Shown piece after piece: positions 53,464 to 61,818 of a DNA stretch of 64,000 nucleotides; position 1 is the stretch's first letter; every line of letters begins with the position of its first letter. A program made the position numbers and the translations under genes. The DNA comes from Chitinophagales bacterium (GTDB taxonomy: Bacteria; Bacteroidota; Bacteroidia; Chitinophagales; Chitinophagaceae): contig JACJXP010000002.1 in NCBI GenBank assembly GCA_020636575.1, positions 62,001-126,000 on the forward strand, in the 5' to 3' direction. A model generated the notes under the pieces. The model had not been told where the DNA came from, did not search any database, and saw only the letters and a program-made list of their open reading frames with translations.

Positions 53464-54867
53464 ATGAAAACAAAATTTTACATTATCCGTTACACCTTCT
53501 TTCTGATAATTTTTTTATGGTGTATGCTTTTCTTAAGAAACTCAATTAATGCCCAGATCTGTGCAAATCCATCAACGATCATTTATGGATTAACCGGCAC
53601 CGGCGCCATTTATCCTATAGATGTTACAAACGCATCTATTGGTACAGTTGTAAAAAGTTCAAGCTACTCCGGAAACAGTCCAAGCAAAGCAAATGGATTG
53701 GCTTATAACAATGTTAATGGTAAGTTTTATTACTTTAAAAGAAATGTATCCAATAGCCAGGAGTTTGTATCATATGATCCTGCTACTGCAACTGTTTCTA
53801 TACTTGCTACCAGTTCCTGTGGTGATGACATTCATACGGGTTGTATAACAGCAGATGGTCTTTATTATTACACGATTGATATAGATGCAAATCTTAACTG
53901 TTATAATATTGTAAATAATACCTGGACATTTATTACTGCTAACATGATCGATCAAAGCAGTAACAGTGTTTCTGATGTAATTAAATCTCAGAATGCCGGC
54001 GATATCGCATTTGACGGAAATGGCAACCTTTGGATTGTTACATCTGATAACTCAAACTATGGTGTTTATAAAGTGGCTGCTCCTCTTCCAACAACAGCAA
54101 CTTCAGGGTTAACCGCTTATGAAATGATTGCCCCGTCAAGCAGTACCCCCACCGGGAAATCAATTGCGGGTATAGCCTTTAATCCCAGCGGTCAAATATT
54201 CATGGCTACTAAAAATGATAATCGCTTATACAGGCTTGAGAATAATCATTCACTAACTTTTCTTGGTACATTCTCTACAAGTGATGTTGGGAATGATCTT
54301 ACATCATGTGCATTCCCTTTTGGAGTGTTGCCTGTTACCTGGTTAAAGTTTGACGCCATTGCCAGGAACTCACATAACACAGAACTTACCTGGCAGATTG
54401 CAGAAAAAAGCCAATCCGGGTTTACTATACAACATAGTGCTAATGGAGTTGATTGGAATCAGATCGGTTTTATAACTATCTCTGATAACGATGTTGAAGG
54501 ACAGGCATATCATTTTACACATGTGAACCCTGTTAATGGAAAGAACTACTACCGGATTATTACAAAAAGTGAATCAGGCAAACCAAGCATTTCACAGATA
54601 AAAGTGACCGAGAACGGAACAAAGGCATTTTCTACCGTTAGCTTATGGCCTAATCCTGTATCAGGATCACTGAACGTAAGTAGCAATGAAAGCCAGATCA
54701 ACAAGGTCATGATCTTTGATATATCCGGACGTTTGCAACTGGAAAAAGTGGTAACTACAGGTACGCAGGCTTCTATTGATGTTAGCCGTTTACAAAAAGG
54801 ATCTTATATCCTTACTGTAATCACAAAAGACGGAAGCAAACAAGTTGAAAAATTCGTTAAACAATAA
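53464..54867 (+). CDS. Secreted beta-propeller-like protein with intact T9SS sorting domain
   Basis: This is a 467-residue protein exported by Sec and then T9SS. Residues about 30-270 have propeller-like repeats (IYGLTGTGAIYPIDV, GNLWIVTSDNSNYGVYKV, GQIFMATKNDNRLYRL), followed by an FN3-like segment (ELTWQIAEKSQSGFTIQHS) and a type A sorting domain from LWPNPVSGSLN to the C-terminal QVEKFVKQ. Unlike the lamin-tail protein at 4551, this domain is complete. The start is ATG 53464. The frame also has a GTG at 53461. Target molecule and role are unknown. Confidence 0.85.
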   Translation: MKTKFYIIRYTFFLIIFLWCMLFLRNSINAQICANPSTIIYGLTGTGAIYPIDVTNASIGTVVKSSSYSGNSPSKANGLAYNNVNGKFYYFKRNVSNSQEFVSYDPATATVSILATSSCGDDIHTGCITADGLYYYTIDIDANLNCYNIVNNTWTFITANMIDQSSNSVSDVIKSQNAGDIAFDGNGNLWIVTSDNSNYGVYKVAAPLPTTATSGLTAYEMIAPSSSTPTGKSIAGIAFNPSGQIFMATKNDNRLYRLENNHSLTFLGTFSTSDVGNDLTSCAFPFGVLPVTWLKFDAIARNSHNTELTWQIAEKSQSGFTIQHSANGVDWNQIGFITISDNDVEGQAYHFTHVNPVNGKNYYRIITKSESGKPSISQIKVTENGTKAFSTVSLWPNPVSGSLNVSSNESQINKVMIFDISGRLQLEKVVTTGTQASIDVSRLQKGSYILTVITKDGSKQVEKFVKQ

Positions 54868-54937
54868 ATACCATTCATCAAAACATAAGTAATTGCCAAA
54901 CCAAAAAACCTTAACTTAAAGCTGTAAATATCAGCTT

Positions 54938-55084
54938 ATGAAAAAATTCATCGTTGCGTTGGTGCTGGTTGCCGGTATTGCTGCTGTTGCTTACGCCAGC
55001 TTTAGCTCCAACAAGCAAAAAAATGACAGCGAAAAGAAAATGGAAAAGAAAAAAGAGTGTAGCCATTCCTGCCTTTTCGGCTGA
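54938..55084 (+). CDS. Small exported or membrane peptide, 48 residues
   Basis: This short gene encodes MKKFIVALVLVAGIAAVAYA followed by a lysine-rich mature part and a C-terminal CSHSCLFG. The first 20 residues are a clean signal peptide or single membrane helix, with an AYA signal-peptidase site. The ~28-residue remainder has two Cys in CxxxC spacing with a His, which could bind metal. It has its own terminator 14 bases after the stop. A shift in composition right at the boundaries and the tidy layout support a real gene. No family recognised. Confidence 0.6.
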   Translation: MKKFIVALVLVAGIAAVAYASFSSNKQKNDSEKKMEKKKECSHSCLFG

Positions 55085-55097
55085 TCATTAAAATCTT

Positions 55098-55133
55098 ACT
55101 TCCCGGTCAATTTTCAGACCGGGAAGTATTTTT
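55098..55133 (+). terminator. Intrinsic terminator of the 48-residue gene
   Basis: An 11-bp stem (ACTTCCCGGTC / GACCGGGAAGT) has an 8-base loop and is followed by ATTTTT. Confidence 0.88.
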
Positions 55134-55209
55134 ACGTCCCAATCAGCTGGTTTTCAATTATTTATAATTAGCAACCAAAATTTCACAATTTCTACTCCTT
55201 ATCTTGAAG

Positions 55210-55217
55210 TAAATTTG
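55210..55217 (+). promoter_or_regulatory. -7 promoter element (TAAATTTG) of the 55307 gene
   Basis: This is an exact TAnnTTTG between the preceding terminator and the gene at 55307. It would give an RNA leader of about 85 bases. Confidence 0.5.
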
Positions 55218-55291
55218 TAGTCGCTACTAACCACTTCACTGAAACCTTCTCGCCAACTACCCATTAAATCAGGGAAATATTTCAAAAACTC

Positions 55292-55300
55292 AAAGGAGGG
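55292..55300 (+). promoter_or_regulatory. Strong Shine-Dalgarno sequence (AAAGGAGGG)
   Basis: This is a near-perfect anti-16S match 6 bases before the ATG at 55307. It is unusual here, because the other starts I inspected in this window lack one. Confidence 0.8.
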
Positions 55301-55306
55301 AATATT

Positions 55307-55576
55307 ATGTACTCTTATGATCTGCTGGAAACGGGATGTTATTATGTAGTAAAGGAAAAAGAAGATTCACCACTTACATTAATAAAGGTAGCTGTGGAGT
55401 CTGACCACTGCCTGTTTGTTCAACGTTTTGATGAGCCTCTTGAAACATGCTGGAAACTAAAGAAAGATACCCTGTTTGATATCATCGAATGTCTTTCTGA
55501 TGAGGCTGTAAAACAATGGGAAGAACATTACTATAATAATGAGGATGCTTTTCATGAAGAAGACGATGAGGAATAA
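55307..55576 (+). CDS. Small acidic hypothetical protein
   Basis: This is an 89-residue cytoplasmic protein with no recognised family. It opens MYSYDLLETGCYYVVKEKE, has a compact strand-helix pattern with two more Cys (DHCLFV and ETCWKL), and ends in a very acidic tail (NNEDAFHEEDDEE). The tail and small size suggest a regulator or binding protein. The gene has its own -7 element, a long leader and an exceptionally strong Shine-Dalgarno sequence, so high translation is likely. The next gene starts 80 bases downstream. Confidence 0.75.
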   Translation: MYSYDLLETGCYYVVKEKEDSPLTLIKVAVESDHCLFVQRFDEPLETCWKLKKDTLFDIIECLSDEAVKQWEEHYYNNEDAFHEEDDEE

Positions 55577-55656
55577 GACCCCGATCATTATCCACTCATA
55601 TAATTTATGCTCACATCTTGTCTGAATGGATTAAATTGATTCCTCAAATTTCACTT

Positions 55657-57138
55657 ATGCATAAGAAATTATTCCACGTAACCGGTTCCTTACTACTGGC
55701 CCTTATTATCGTAACAAATATCCAGGCACAGCCGTCTGCGCCTGTTGCAGATGATTTTCTGCCCAAAGATTACCTGACCAAAGACTTTCATGCCGGAAGA
55801 AGGGATGCGGCTCGGCAGATGATGCCTGAAAACTCAGTAATGGTTGTGTTCGCCTATCCCACCCGGACTTTCTCAAACGACGTAGAATATCTCTATCATC
55901 AAAACCCGGATATGTATTATTTCAGCGGGTATAAAGAACCGCATTCTGTATTGCTCATCTTCAAGGACGAACAAAAAGATTCTCTTGGCAACACCTATAA
56001 GGAAATGCTTTTTGTACAGAAAAGAAATGCACAGGCAGAACAATGGACAGGCAGGAGACTGGGCACAGAGGGTGCCAAAGAAAAATTGGGGATCCCTATG
56101 TCATTCAATGGGGAAGATTTTGCCAACATGAATATTGAATTTTCAAAATTTGATAAGATCATCTTTGATCGCTTTCCTGATGATGTGCCGAATGGTTTTG
56201 GCAAAGCGGACCTACATGACCTTATTGAGCAGTTTAAGGAAAAATCAAAAATGCCTGAGAAACCAGGTTCAGACAAACGCTTTGACAACCGGCTTTACCG
56301 GGATCTTACTGCCCAACTCAGGGAGATAAAAACTCCTGAAGAGATGAGCCTGATCCGCAAAGCAGTGGAAATATCCTGCCGTGGACAGAACGAAGTAATG
56401 AGAACAGTTCATCCAGATATGTCGGAGCTGGAAATTCAGGGCTTACATGAATATGTACATAAAAGATATGGCGCTGAGGAAGTAGGCTATGGTTCCATTG
56501 TGGGCGCCGGGGAAAATGGCTGCATCCTTCACTATATGGAAAATACCAAAACAAAAGTGGGTACTTCTATGATATTGATGGATGTGGGAGCTGAATATCA
56601 TGGTTATACTGCCGATGTAACCAGAACTGTACCGGTAGACGGTAAATTTTCTGACGAAGAAAGAACCATCTATCAATTGGTATACGATGCACAGGAGGCA
56701 GCTTTTAAAACTTTAAAAGACGGTTCTACCTGGAGTGATGCCAGTAAAGCAGCACAGGATATAATAGCAGACGGTTTATTAAAGCTGGGCATTATTAAAA
56801 ACAGGGCCGATGTTCGGAAATACTATCCGCATGGACTTGGCCATCATATTGGTTTGGATGTACATGACAGGGGTACTTATCAAAAATTGAAAAAAGATAT
56901 GGTGATCACCATTGAACCGGGCATTTATATTCCTGAAGGAAGTGATTGTGATAAGAAATGGTGGAGCATTGCCGTAAGGATTGAGGACGATGCTCTTATT
57001 ACTGAGAACGGGTATGAACTCCTCTCCCATTTTGCCCCCCGTAAAATTGAGGATATTGAAAAAATGATCGCTGAAAAAAGTGTGTTGGACAATTACAAAT
57101 TACCGCCACTTGAATCGGGAAAGAAAAAAGGATTTTAA
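55657..57138 (+). CDS. pepP: Xaa-Pro aminopeptidase (aminopeptidase P), secreted
   Basis: This metallopeptidase removes the N-terminal residue of peptides with proline in position two. A signal peptide (HKKLFHVTGSLLLALIIVTNIQAQ) is followed by the aminopeptidase P N-domain and the M24 pita-bread domain. Metal ligands are visible in LMDVGAEYHGYTADVTRT (two Asp), HGLGHHIGLDVHD (His), TIEPGIYIPEG (Glu) and VRIEDDALIT (Glu). The start is ATG 55657 (MHKKLF). The frame opens at 55618, but those residues are not signal-like. It ends in a strong terminator. Confidence 0.92.
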   Translation: MHKKLFHVTGSLLLALIIVTNIQAQPSAPVADDFLPKDYLTKDFHAGRRDAARQMMPENSVMVVFAYPTRTFSNDVEYLYHQNPDMYYFSGYKEPHSVLLIFKDEQKDSLGNTYKEMLFVQKRNAQAEQWTGRRLGTEGAKEKLGIPMSFNGEDFANMNIEFSKFDKIIFDRFPDDVPNGFGKADLHDLIEQFKEKSKMPEKPGSDKRFDNRLYRDLTAQLREIKTPEEMSLIRKAVEISCRGQNEVMRTVHPDMSELEIQGLHEYVHKRYGAEEVGYGSIVGAGENGCILHYMENTKTKVGTSMILMDVGAEYHGYTADVTRTVPVDGKFSDEERTIYQLVYDAQEAAFKTLKDGSTWSDASKAAQDIIADGLLKLGIIKNRADVRKYYPHGLGHHIGLDVHDRGTYQKLKKDMVITIEPGIYIPEGSDCDKKWWSIAVRIEDDALITENGYELLSHFAPRKIEDIEKMIAEKSVLDNYKLPPLESGKKKGF

Positions 57139-57176
57139 ATGTAAAAGACCGGCATTTAAGCCGGTCTTTTACATTT
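57137..57176. terminator. Bidirectional terminator with 17-bp stem
   Basis: The arms AAATGTAAAAGACCGGC and GCCGGTCTTTTACATTT have a 6-base loop. It overlaps the pepP stop and serves the convergent lipoprotein gene at 57193. Confidence 0.9.
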
Positions 57177-57192
57177 ACTATAACTAAGTCTA

Positions 57193-58878
57193 TTATAACA
57201 CTACATATCTTCTTAATTCCATAAGGAATGTTACTTGATCAGAAGCATCCAGTTCCTCGTATTTGATCAAACCAATACCTCTTGCATAATAGCTTTTTCC
57301 ATAGAAGTCGAGGGTTGCTGTAGCATCCTGCCAAACACCGGGTGAAACTTCTACTTCGATCTTTTCTTCAACCACAATCACATTCTGATAATTCTGTGTT
57401 CCCAAAGAAGTTGTAACAGAAATGGGCACATCCTTTTGAAGTATTGTATAGCTGAATCTGAGATTCAATGGATTTCCACTAACTGTACCCGGGAATCCGG
57501 TTATTGGAGTTTTCCAGTTTGTTGCTGCCGGCTGGTCGTCTTTCAACATTACATATTCAGCCCATAATGGGTTATCATAACCAATAAAACCACCTGCATC
57601 AAACCACTCATAATAGTCACCCGGAGTAGATGTCATTCTGTAATAACCTGATGAATCCAGCCCGGTTCCGTCATTACCCATAAAAATATTATAGGTATTA
57701 CCAATTGCACTATGTGTTGCAGTTATGGCAGTTCTGTATAAAGTATCATTTGGATCATCATCAAATTCATAACTCCAGTTGCTGTTGGCTGTCCGTGGAA
57801 AATAATCATTGCTCAATGGTGCTGCCGGCTGAATATCCACTATAAATGTGCAGGTGCTGCTTCCAAAGCTTACTGTAAATGTTTGCATACCCGATGCTGT
57901 TGGAGTACCACCACCATTGAGTGTAAGAGGAAGTACTCCTGTGGCAGCAGCATTTCCTGAAGCTGAGAAATATATTCCGGCTACCGTATCCGTTGTAATA
58001 TTATAAGCGCCGATAGTTGCAATAGTCAATTGAATTCCGACTGTATTACTTGCATCAAGTGCTGTTCCCACTGTATAAGTACCATTCACTGTTGCTGGTG
58101 TACAAGCACCCGGGCTTCCTCCTAATGTTCCTGTTGCAGCACTTTCCACAGTTACATCAAAACTACAGGTGGAAGAACCGACTGTAATGGGAACTGTATT
58201 GGTACCAGCTGTTGTTGGAGTTCCCGAACCTTGTAAGGTGACAGTAGTAGCCCCCGTGGTTCCAAAAGCTCCGGAGGCGCTAAATGTCATTCCCTGGAAA
58301 GTAGTAGTAATATTATAGGTTCCAACGGTGATCACATTTACATTGAGCACAACCTGGTTAGATCCGCTTAAAGCAGTATTTAATACATAAGTACCCTGTA
58401 CATTCGCATTGGTGCATGTATTGGGTGCACCTTCCAAAGTAAAGTCAGCAGGTCCGCCGGCACCAGCCGGTAAAACGGTAACCTGTATATCACAATAAAA
58501 AGTATCCAGGTTCACTTTAAAATTAAAAGTACCGGCAGTAAAAGGAGTACCAATACCTCTAAGCGTAATGGTATTGGTTCCAAGGTTGGTAAATATGCCG
58601 CTTGAATTAAAATAAAATCCGTTTACAGTATCGGTTGTAATTGTGTAGCTACCTGTTGCCAATACATTTACATCAACAGAAATTGTATTTACTGTAGTAA
58701 CAAGAGGGACTCCTACTTCATAGGAGCCATTTACAGTTTTAGGCAGGCAATCTCCGTTGATATCTGCCTGTAGGGTTGCTGTTCCGGGTGCATTTCCGGT
58801 TTCAAAACTCAATTCTTTCTGGCACGCCACAAATACGATCAATAAAAATGCAACGAGGTAAAACAACTGTTTCTTCAT
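57193..58878 (-). CDS. Lipoprotein with three tandem Ig-like repeats
   Basis: This is a 561-residue surface lipoprotein (lipobox VAC, Cys19). Three tandem repeats of about 90 residues occupy roughly 44-135, 155-245 and 259-349. Each starts with Cys-(L/T)-x-x-x-V-x-G-(S/T)-Y, contains a YxITT stretch, then GxGTPxxxG, and ends with another Cys. The Cys pairs (44/129, 155/238, 259/343) may form disulfides. The C-terminal ~200 residues (from NDYFPRTANSNWSYEF) are a separate beta domain. The repeats are very Thr/Gly-rich, as in adhesin-like modules. The function is unknown, and no T9SS tail is present. It is divergent from the rhodanese gene. Confidence 0.8.
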   Translation of the reverse strand: MKKQLFYLVAFLLIVFVACQKELSFETGNAPGTATLQADINGDCLPKTVNGSYEVGVPLVTTVNTISVDVNVLATGSYTITTDTVNGFYFNSSGIFTNLGTNTITLRGIGTPFTAGTFNFKVNLDTFYCDIQVTVLPAGAGGPADFTLEGAPNTCTNANVQGTYVLNTALSGSNQVVLNVNVITVGTYNITTTFQGMTFSASGAFGTTGATTVTLQGSGTPTTAGTNTVPITVGSSTCSFDVTVESAATGTLGGSPGACTPATVNGTYTVGTALDASNTVGIQLTIATIGAYNITTDTVAGIYFSASGNAAATGVLPLTLNGGGTPTASGMQTFTVSFGSSTCTFIVDIQPAAPLSNDYFPRTANSNWSYEFDDDPNDTLYRTAITATHSAIGNTYNIFMGNDGTGLDSSGYYRMTSTPGDYYEWFDAGGFIGYDNPLWAEYVMLKDDQPAATNWKTPITGFPGTVSGNPLNLRFSYTILQKDVPISVTTSLGTQNYQNVIVVEEKIEVEVSPGVWQDATATLDFYGKSYYARGIGLIKYEELDASDQVTFLMELRRYVVL

Positions 58879-59037
58879 TGGTACTTTTTTACTTGCTATA
58901 AATTGAATACTTTAGTCGGTCAGGGGATGTAAGCTTGAATTGCTCAGCCCCTAAAATTAAGGCTATTTCGCCTATCTTTTGTTCAAAATGGTGATAATTA
59001 TCCAGTTAGCGTCCTTAGTCAAAAATGATACCCCTTT

Positions 59038-59736
59038 ATGAAAAACGTATTGATATCCTTTTTATTATTTACCAACATTTTCTGTAATGCACAAAATAAT
59101 AACGCAGAAAAGAAACAGGTGGATGCCAGTGAATTTGAAAAAGGCATTGCGCAACAAGGTGTACAGGTTTTGGATGTAAGAACATCCGGAGAATTCAGAA
59201 GCGGGCATATAGCCCATGCATTACAGGCCAACTGGCTCGATAAAAAAGAGTTTACTGAGAGAATTCAATATGTCAACAAAGATCAACCGGTATACATTTA
59301 TTGCCAGGTAGGCGGCCGCAGTGCAGCAGCAGCCAACTGGTTACGAAATAACGGCTACGAAAAAGTAATTGAATTGTCCGGTGGCATTAATGCGTGGAGA
59401 AGCCAGAGCAAACCGGTGGAAGGTTTGAGTAATGAACCTCAAATGACATTGGAGCAATACAATGCATCGATACCCACAGACAAAACTGTTCTGGTTGATT
59501 TTGGAGGAGAATGGTGTCCGCCTTGTGTAAGGATGGAACCGGTTATGAAAGAACTTAGAAATGATAAAGCACTGAACTTTGAGTTCGTAAAGATCGATGC
59601 GGCTATCCATCTTAACCTGATGAATTCTCTTAAAGTAGAAAATATTCCTTTTTTCATTATTTATAAAAACGGAAAGGAAACATGGCGAAAAGAAGGTATC
59701 ATTTCAAAAAATGAATTCATCAGTCAGTTAAAGTAA
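59038..59736 (+). CDS. Rhodanese-thioredoxin fusion protein, exported
   Basis: This is a 232-residue periplasmic protein. After a signal peptide (about 1-19), residues 25-125 form a rhodanese domain with DVRTSGEFRSGHI and the active Cys89 in YCQVGGRS. Residues 135-232 form a thioredoxin domain with Cys160-Pro-Pro-Cys163 (FGGEWCPPCVRMEP). The fusion suggests transfer of sulfane sulfur to a dithiol, or thiol repair in the envelope. Both active sites are intact. The Ycf48-like gene starts 9 bases later and is probably co-transcribed. Confidence 0.9.
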   Translation: MKNVLISFLLFTNIFCNAQNNNAEKKQVDASEFEKGIAQQGVQVLDVRTSGEFRSGHIAHALQANWLDKKEFTERIQYVNKDQPVYIYCQVGGRSAAAANWLRNNGYEKVIELSGGINAWRSQSKPVEGLSNEPQMTLEQYNASIPTDKTVLVDFGGEWCPPCVRMEPVMKELRNDKALNFEFVKIDAAIHLNLMNSLKVENIPFFIIYKNGKETWRKEGIISKNEFISQLK

Positions 59737-59745
59737 ATCTGCTTT

Positions 59746-60765
59746 ATGAAGTTTAGCGTATTGACCCTTGCCCTCTTTTCCTCTACAATTCTTGCAGCTC
59801 AGAAGCCTTCAGTAGAATTATTAACATCCGATACAAAGACCAGTATACGAGGTCTTAGTGTTGTTAATGACAATGTAGTTTGGGTAAGCGGCAGTGCCGG
59901 AATGGTAGGCCGGTCAACCAATGGCGGAAAGAACTGGAAATGGGTGCAGGTAAAAGGGTTTGAAAAAACAGAGTTCAGGGATATAGAGGCTTTCAATGCC
60001 AGTACTGCTGTTATCATGGGCATTGCAGAACCGGCTTATATTTTAAGAACTACAGATGGTGGTGATAGCTGGGAAGTAGTTTACGAGAACAAAACAAAAG
60101 GAATGTTCCTGGATGCTATGGAATTCTGGAATGAGAAAGCAGGCATTATTATCGGGGATCCGATAGACGGACGTTTTTTTATTACCAGGACTTTTGATGG
60201 CGGCAGATCATGGCAGGATATCCCTTTTGATAAAAGACCCGTTGCTGATAGTGGTGAAGCCTGTTTTGCTGCAAGTGGTACCAACATCAGGGCGTTGGAC
60301 AGGGACGAAGCCGTATTTATAACCGGGGGACTTAAGTCAAGACTTTATAAACGGGATGAAATAATTCCGCTTCCGATCGTTCAGGGCAAACAAACAACGG
60401 GAGCCAATTCTATTTCCGTTTGGGATAGCAATAAAAGAAATGGTGGTAAGAAAATGATCGTTGTCGGCGGTGATTTCCTGGCAGATTCCATCAGTGAAAA
60501 GAATTGCTTTATCTCTCATAATGGTGGCAAAACATGGTTTGAACCAAAAGAACCGCCACATGGTTATCGTAGCTGCGTTGAATATGTGTCTGAAAAAGAT
60601 ATTTTCACCTGCGGTTTAAGCGGAGTTGATTATTCTGCTAACGGCGGCAAAACATTTACATGGATCAGCAAAACCGGGTTTCATGTTTGCCGGATAGCTA
60701 AACAGGGCTCTGCTATTTACTTAGCGGGTAACAATGGGAAAGTTGCTAAAATAACCTGGAAATAA
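59746..60765 (+). CDS. Ycf48-like / BNR-repeat beta-propeller protein, secreted
   Basis: This is a 339-residue protein with a signal peptide (FSVLTLALFSSTILAAQ). It has repeated propeller-blade motifs of the form S/TxxGGxxW (STNGGKNWKWV, TTDGGDSWEVV, TFDGGRSWQDI, SHNGGKTWFEP, SANGGKTFTWI), as in the photosystem II assembly factor Ycf48 and sialidase BNR repeats. In heterotrophs these are generic periplasmic propellers of unknown role. It shares a transcript with the rhodanese-thioredoxin gene, and its end is 5 bases from the convergent peroxiredoxin-like gene. Confidence 0.85.
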   Translation: MKFSVLTLALFSSTILAAQKPSVELLTSDTKTSIRGLSVVNDNVVWVSGSAGMVGRSTNGGKNWKWVQVKGFEKTEFRDIEAFNASTAVIMGIAEPAYILRTTDGGDSWEVVYENKTKGMFLDAMEFWNEKAGIIIGDPIDGRFFITRTFDGGRSWQDIPFDKRPVADSGEACFAASGTNIRALDRDEAVFITGGLKSRLYKRDEIIPLPIVQGKQTTGANSISVWDSNKRNGGKKMIVVGGDFLADSISEKNCFISHNGGKTWFEPKEPPHGYRSCVEYVSEKDIFTCGLSGVDYSANGGKTFTWISKTGFHVCRIAKQGSAIYLAGNNGKVAKITWK

Positions 60766-60770
60766 AAAGC

Positions 60771-61370
60771 CTATTTTTCTTTTACTGAAAGATTGGTAGC
60801 TATCTCTTTTACGCTTGGTCTTTTTTTGTAATCAGGGTCAAAGAAACGGTAAGTAACTGTTTGCTCACTTCCAATTATATAAACAGCCGGAACTGGTAAA
60901 TTATTACCATTTTTTCCATTTATATCAGCAAGATCAAGCCCTACATTCCGGTACCGGGTGACCGTATTTTGGGGCACTTCAAATGCTACATCATAAGCCT
61001 TCATGATCTTCATATCCTCATCATAAATAATGGAAAAAGAGGCTTTAGTCTTTTCAATTGTTTTTTCCACACTGGCAGGTTTCTCCGGAGTGATCGCAAT
61101 CAATGTGGCCCCTTTGTCAGTAATTAACTTTAATGAATCCTGCAAACGGGATAGTTCCTTGTTACAAAACGGGCACCAATATCCCCTGTAAAAAACCAAC
61201 ACCACATCTCCTTTCTTCAACAGATCTTTTAACCGGATCTCATTATCATTTTGATCCTTTCCTTTAAAATCAGAAGCTTTTGAGCCAATAAATAATCCTT
61301 CCGGGGCCGACTGCCCGAAAACAGATAATGATGCAAAACATATTATTACTGTAATGAATATTACTCTCAT
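60771..61370 (-). CDS. Peroxiredoxin-like (AhpC/TSA family) exported protein
   Basis: This is a ~199-residue thioredoxin-fold protein with a signal peptide (MRVIFITVIICFASLSVFGQ). The site FYRGYWCPFCNKELSRL has a CPFC motif, which fits the peroxiredoxin-like family whose activity is not settled. The later PASVEKTIEKTKASFSIIYD resembles AhpC-type domains. I use ATG 61370, which starts the signal peptide and lies just after a TAAATTTG -7 element at 61383-61376. An upstream ATG at 61388 would start before the promoter. Confidence 0.85.
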   Translation of the reverse strand: MRVIFITVIICFASLSVFGQSAPEGLFIGSKASDFKGKDQNDNEIRLKDLLKKGDVVLVFYRGYWCPFCNKELSRLQDSLKLITDKGATLIAITPEKPASVEKTIEKTKASFSIIYDEDMKIMKAYDVAFEVPQNTVTRYRNVGLDLADINGKNGNNLPVPAVYIIGSEQTVTYRFFDPDYKKRPSVKEIATNLSVKEK

Positions 61371-61375
61371 AAGTT

Positions 61376-61383
61376 CAAATTTA
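61376..61383 (-). promoter_or_regulatory. -7 promoter element (TAAATTTG)
   Basis: This is an exact TAnnTTTG on the minus strand, 5 bases before the ATG at 61370. The message may be leaderless. Confidence 0.45.
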
Positions 61384-61490
61384 AACATAATAAATACGCT
61401 TTCTAATCCAATATGGTTTTTATCTATGTGTTAACACAAGATTATTTTTCCCTTAATTTTACTAAACGATTTAAACCCAAATCCGATTGT

Positions 61491-61748
61491 ATGCCAGACT
61501 CTCACTATAAAAAATACACAACAGGTCTGTTCTTTGGGATTGCTGTTGTAACATCAGGTATATTCATCCTTTGTTATGGTTGTATTAAGGAAGCAGGAGG
61601 AAGTAACTGGTATGTATGGGCTGCGGCATCTTCCTTATTGATCTGCCTGGGGCTATATCTATTGATGAATGCCTATGTTCATAAGGTTAAATCTGACATT
61701 CGACGTAAACAAAAAAGCAATCACCACTCCGAAGGACAAACAGCCTAG
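61491..61748 (+). CDS. Small two-helix membrane protein
   Basis: This is an 85-residue protein with two hydrophobic segments (GLFFGIAVVTSGIFILCYG and WYVWAAASSLLICLGLYLLM) and a basic C-terminus. The start is ATG 61491 (MPDSHYKKY). The frame opens at 61413, but the upstream residues are not plausible. No family recognised. It is monocistronic, convergent with smc and ends at a shared terminator. Confidence 0.6.
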   Translation: MPDSHYKKYTTGLFFGIAVVTSGIFILCYGCIKEAGGSNWYVWAAASSLLICLGLYLLMNAYVHKVKSDIRRKQKSNHHSEGQTA

Positions 61749-61773
61749 AATTTCTAGTTTGCTATAAATAAAA

Positions 61774-61795
61774 ATCCTGCATTCTCATGCAGGAT
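61774..61795 (-). terminator. Intrinsic terminator of smc
   Basis: The stem ATCCTGCAT / ATGCAGGAT has a 4-base loop and is followed by T-rich DNA on the minus strand, 23 bases past the smc stop. It may also act on the small membrane gene. Confidence 0.8.
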
Positions 61796-61818
61796 CAAAT
61801 AAATATTCAGCCTTAAAA

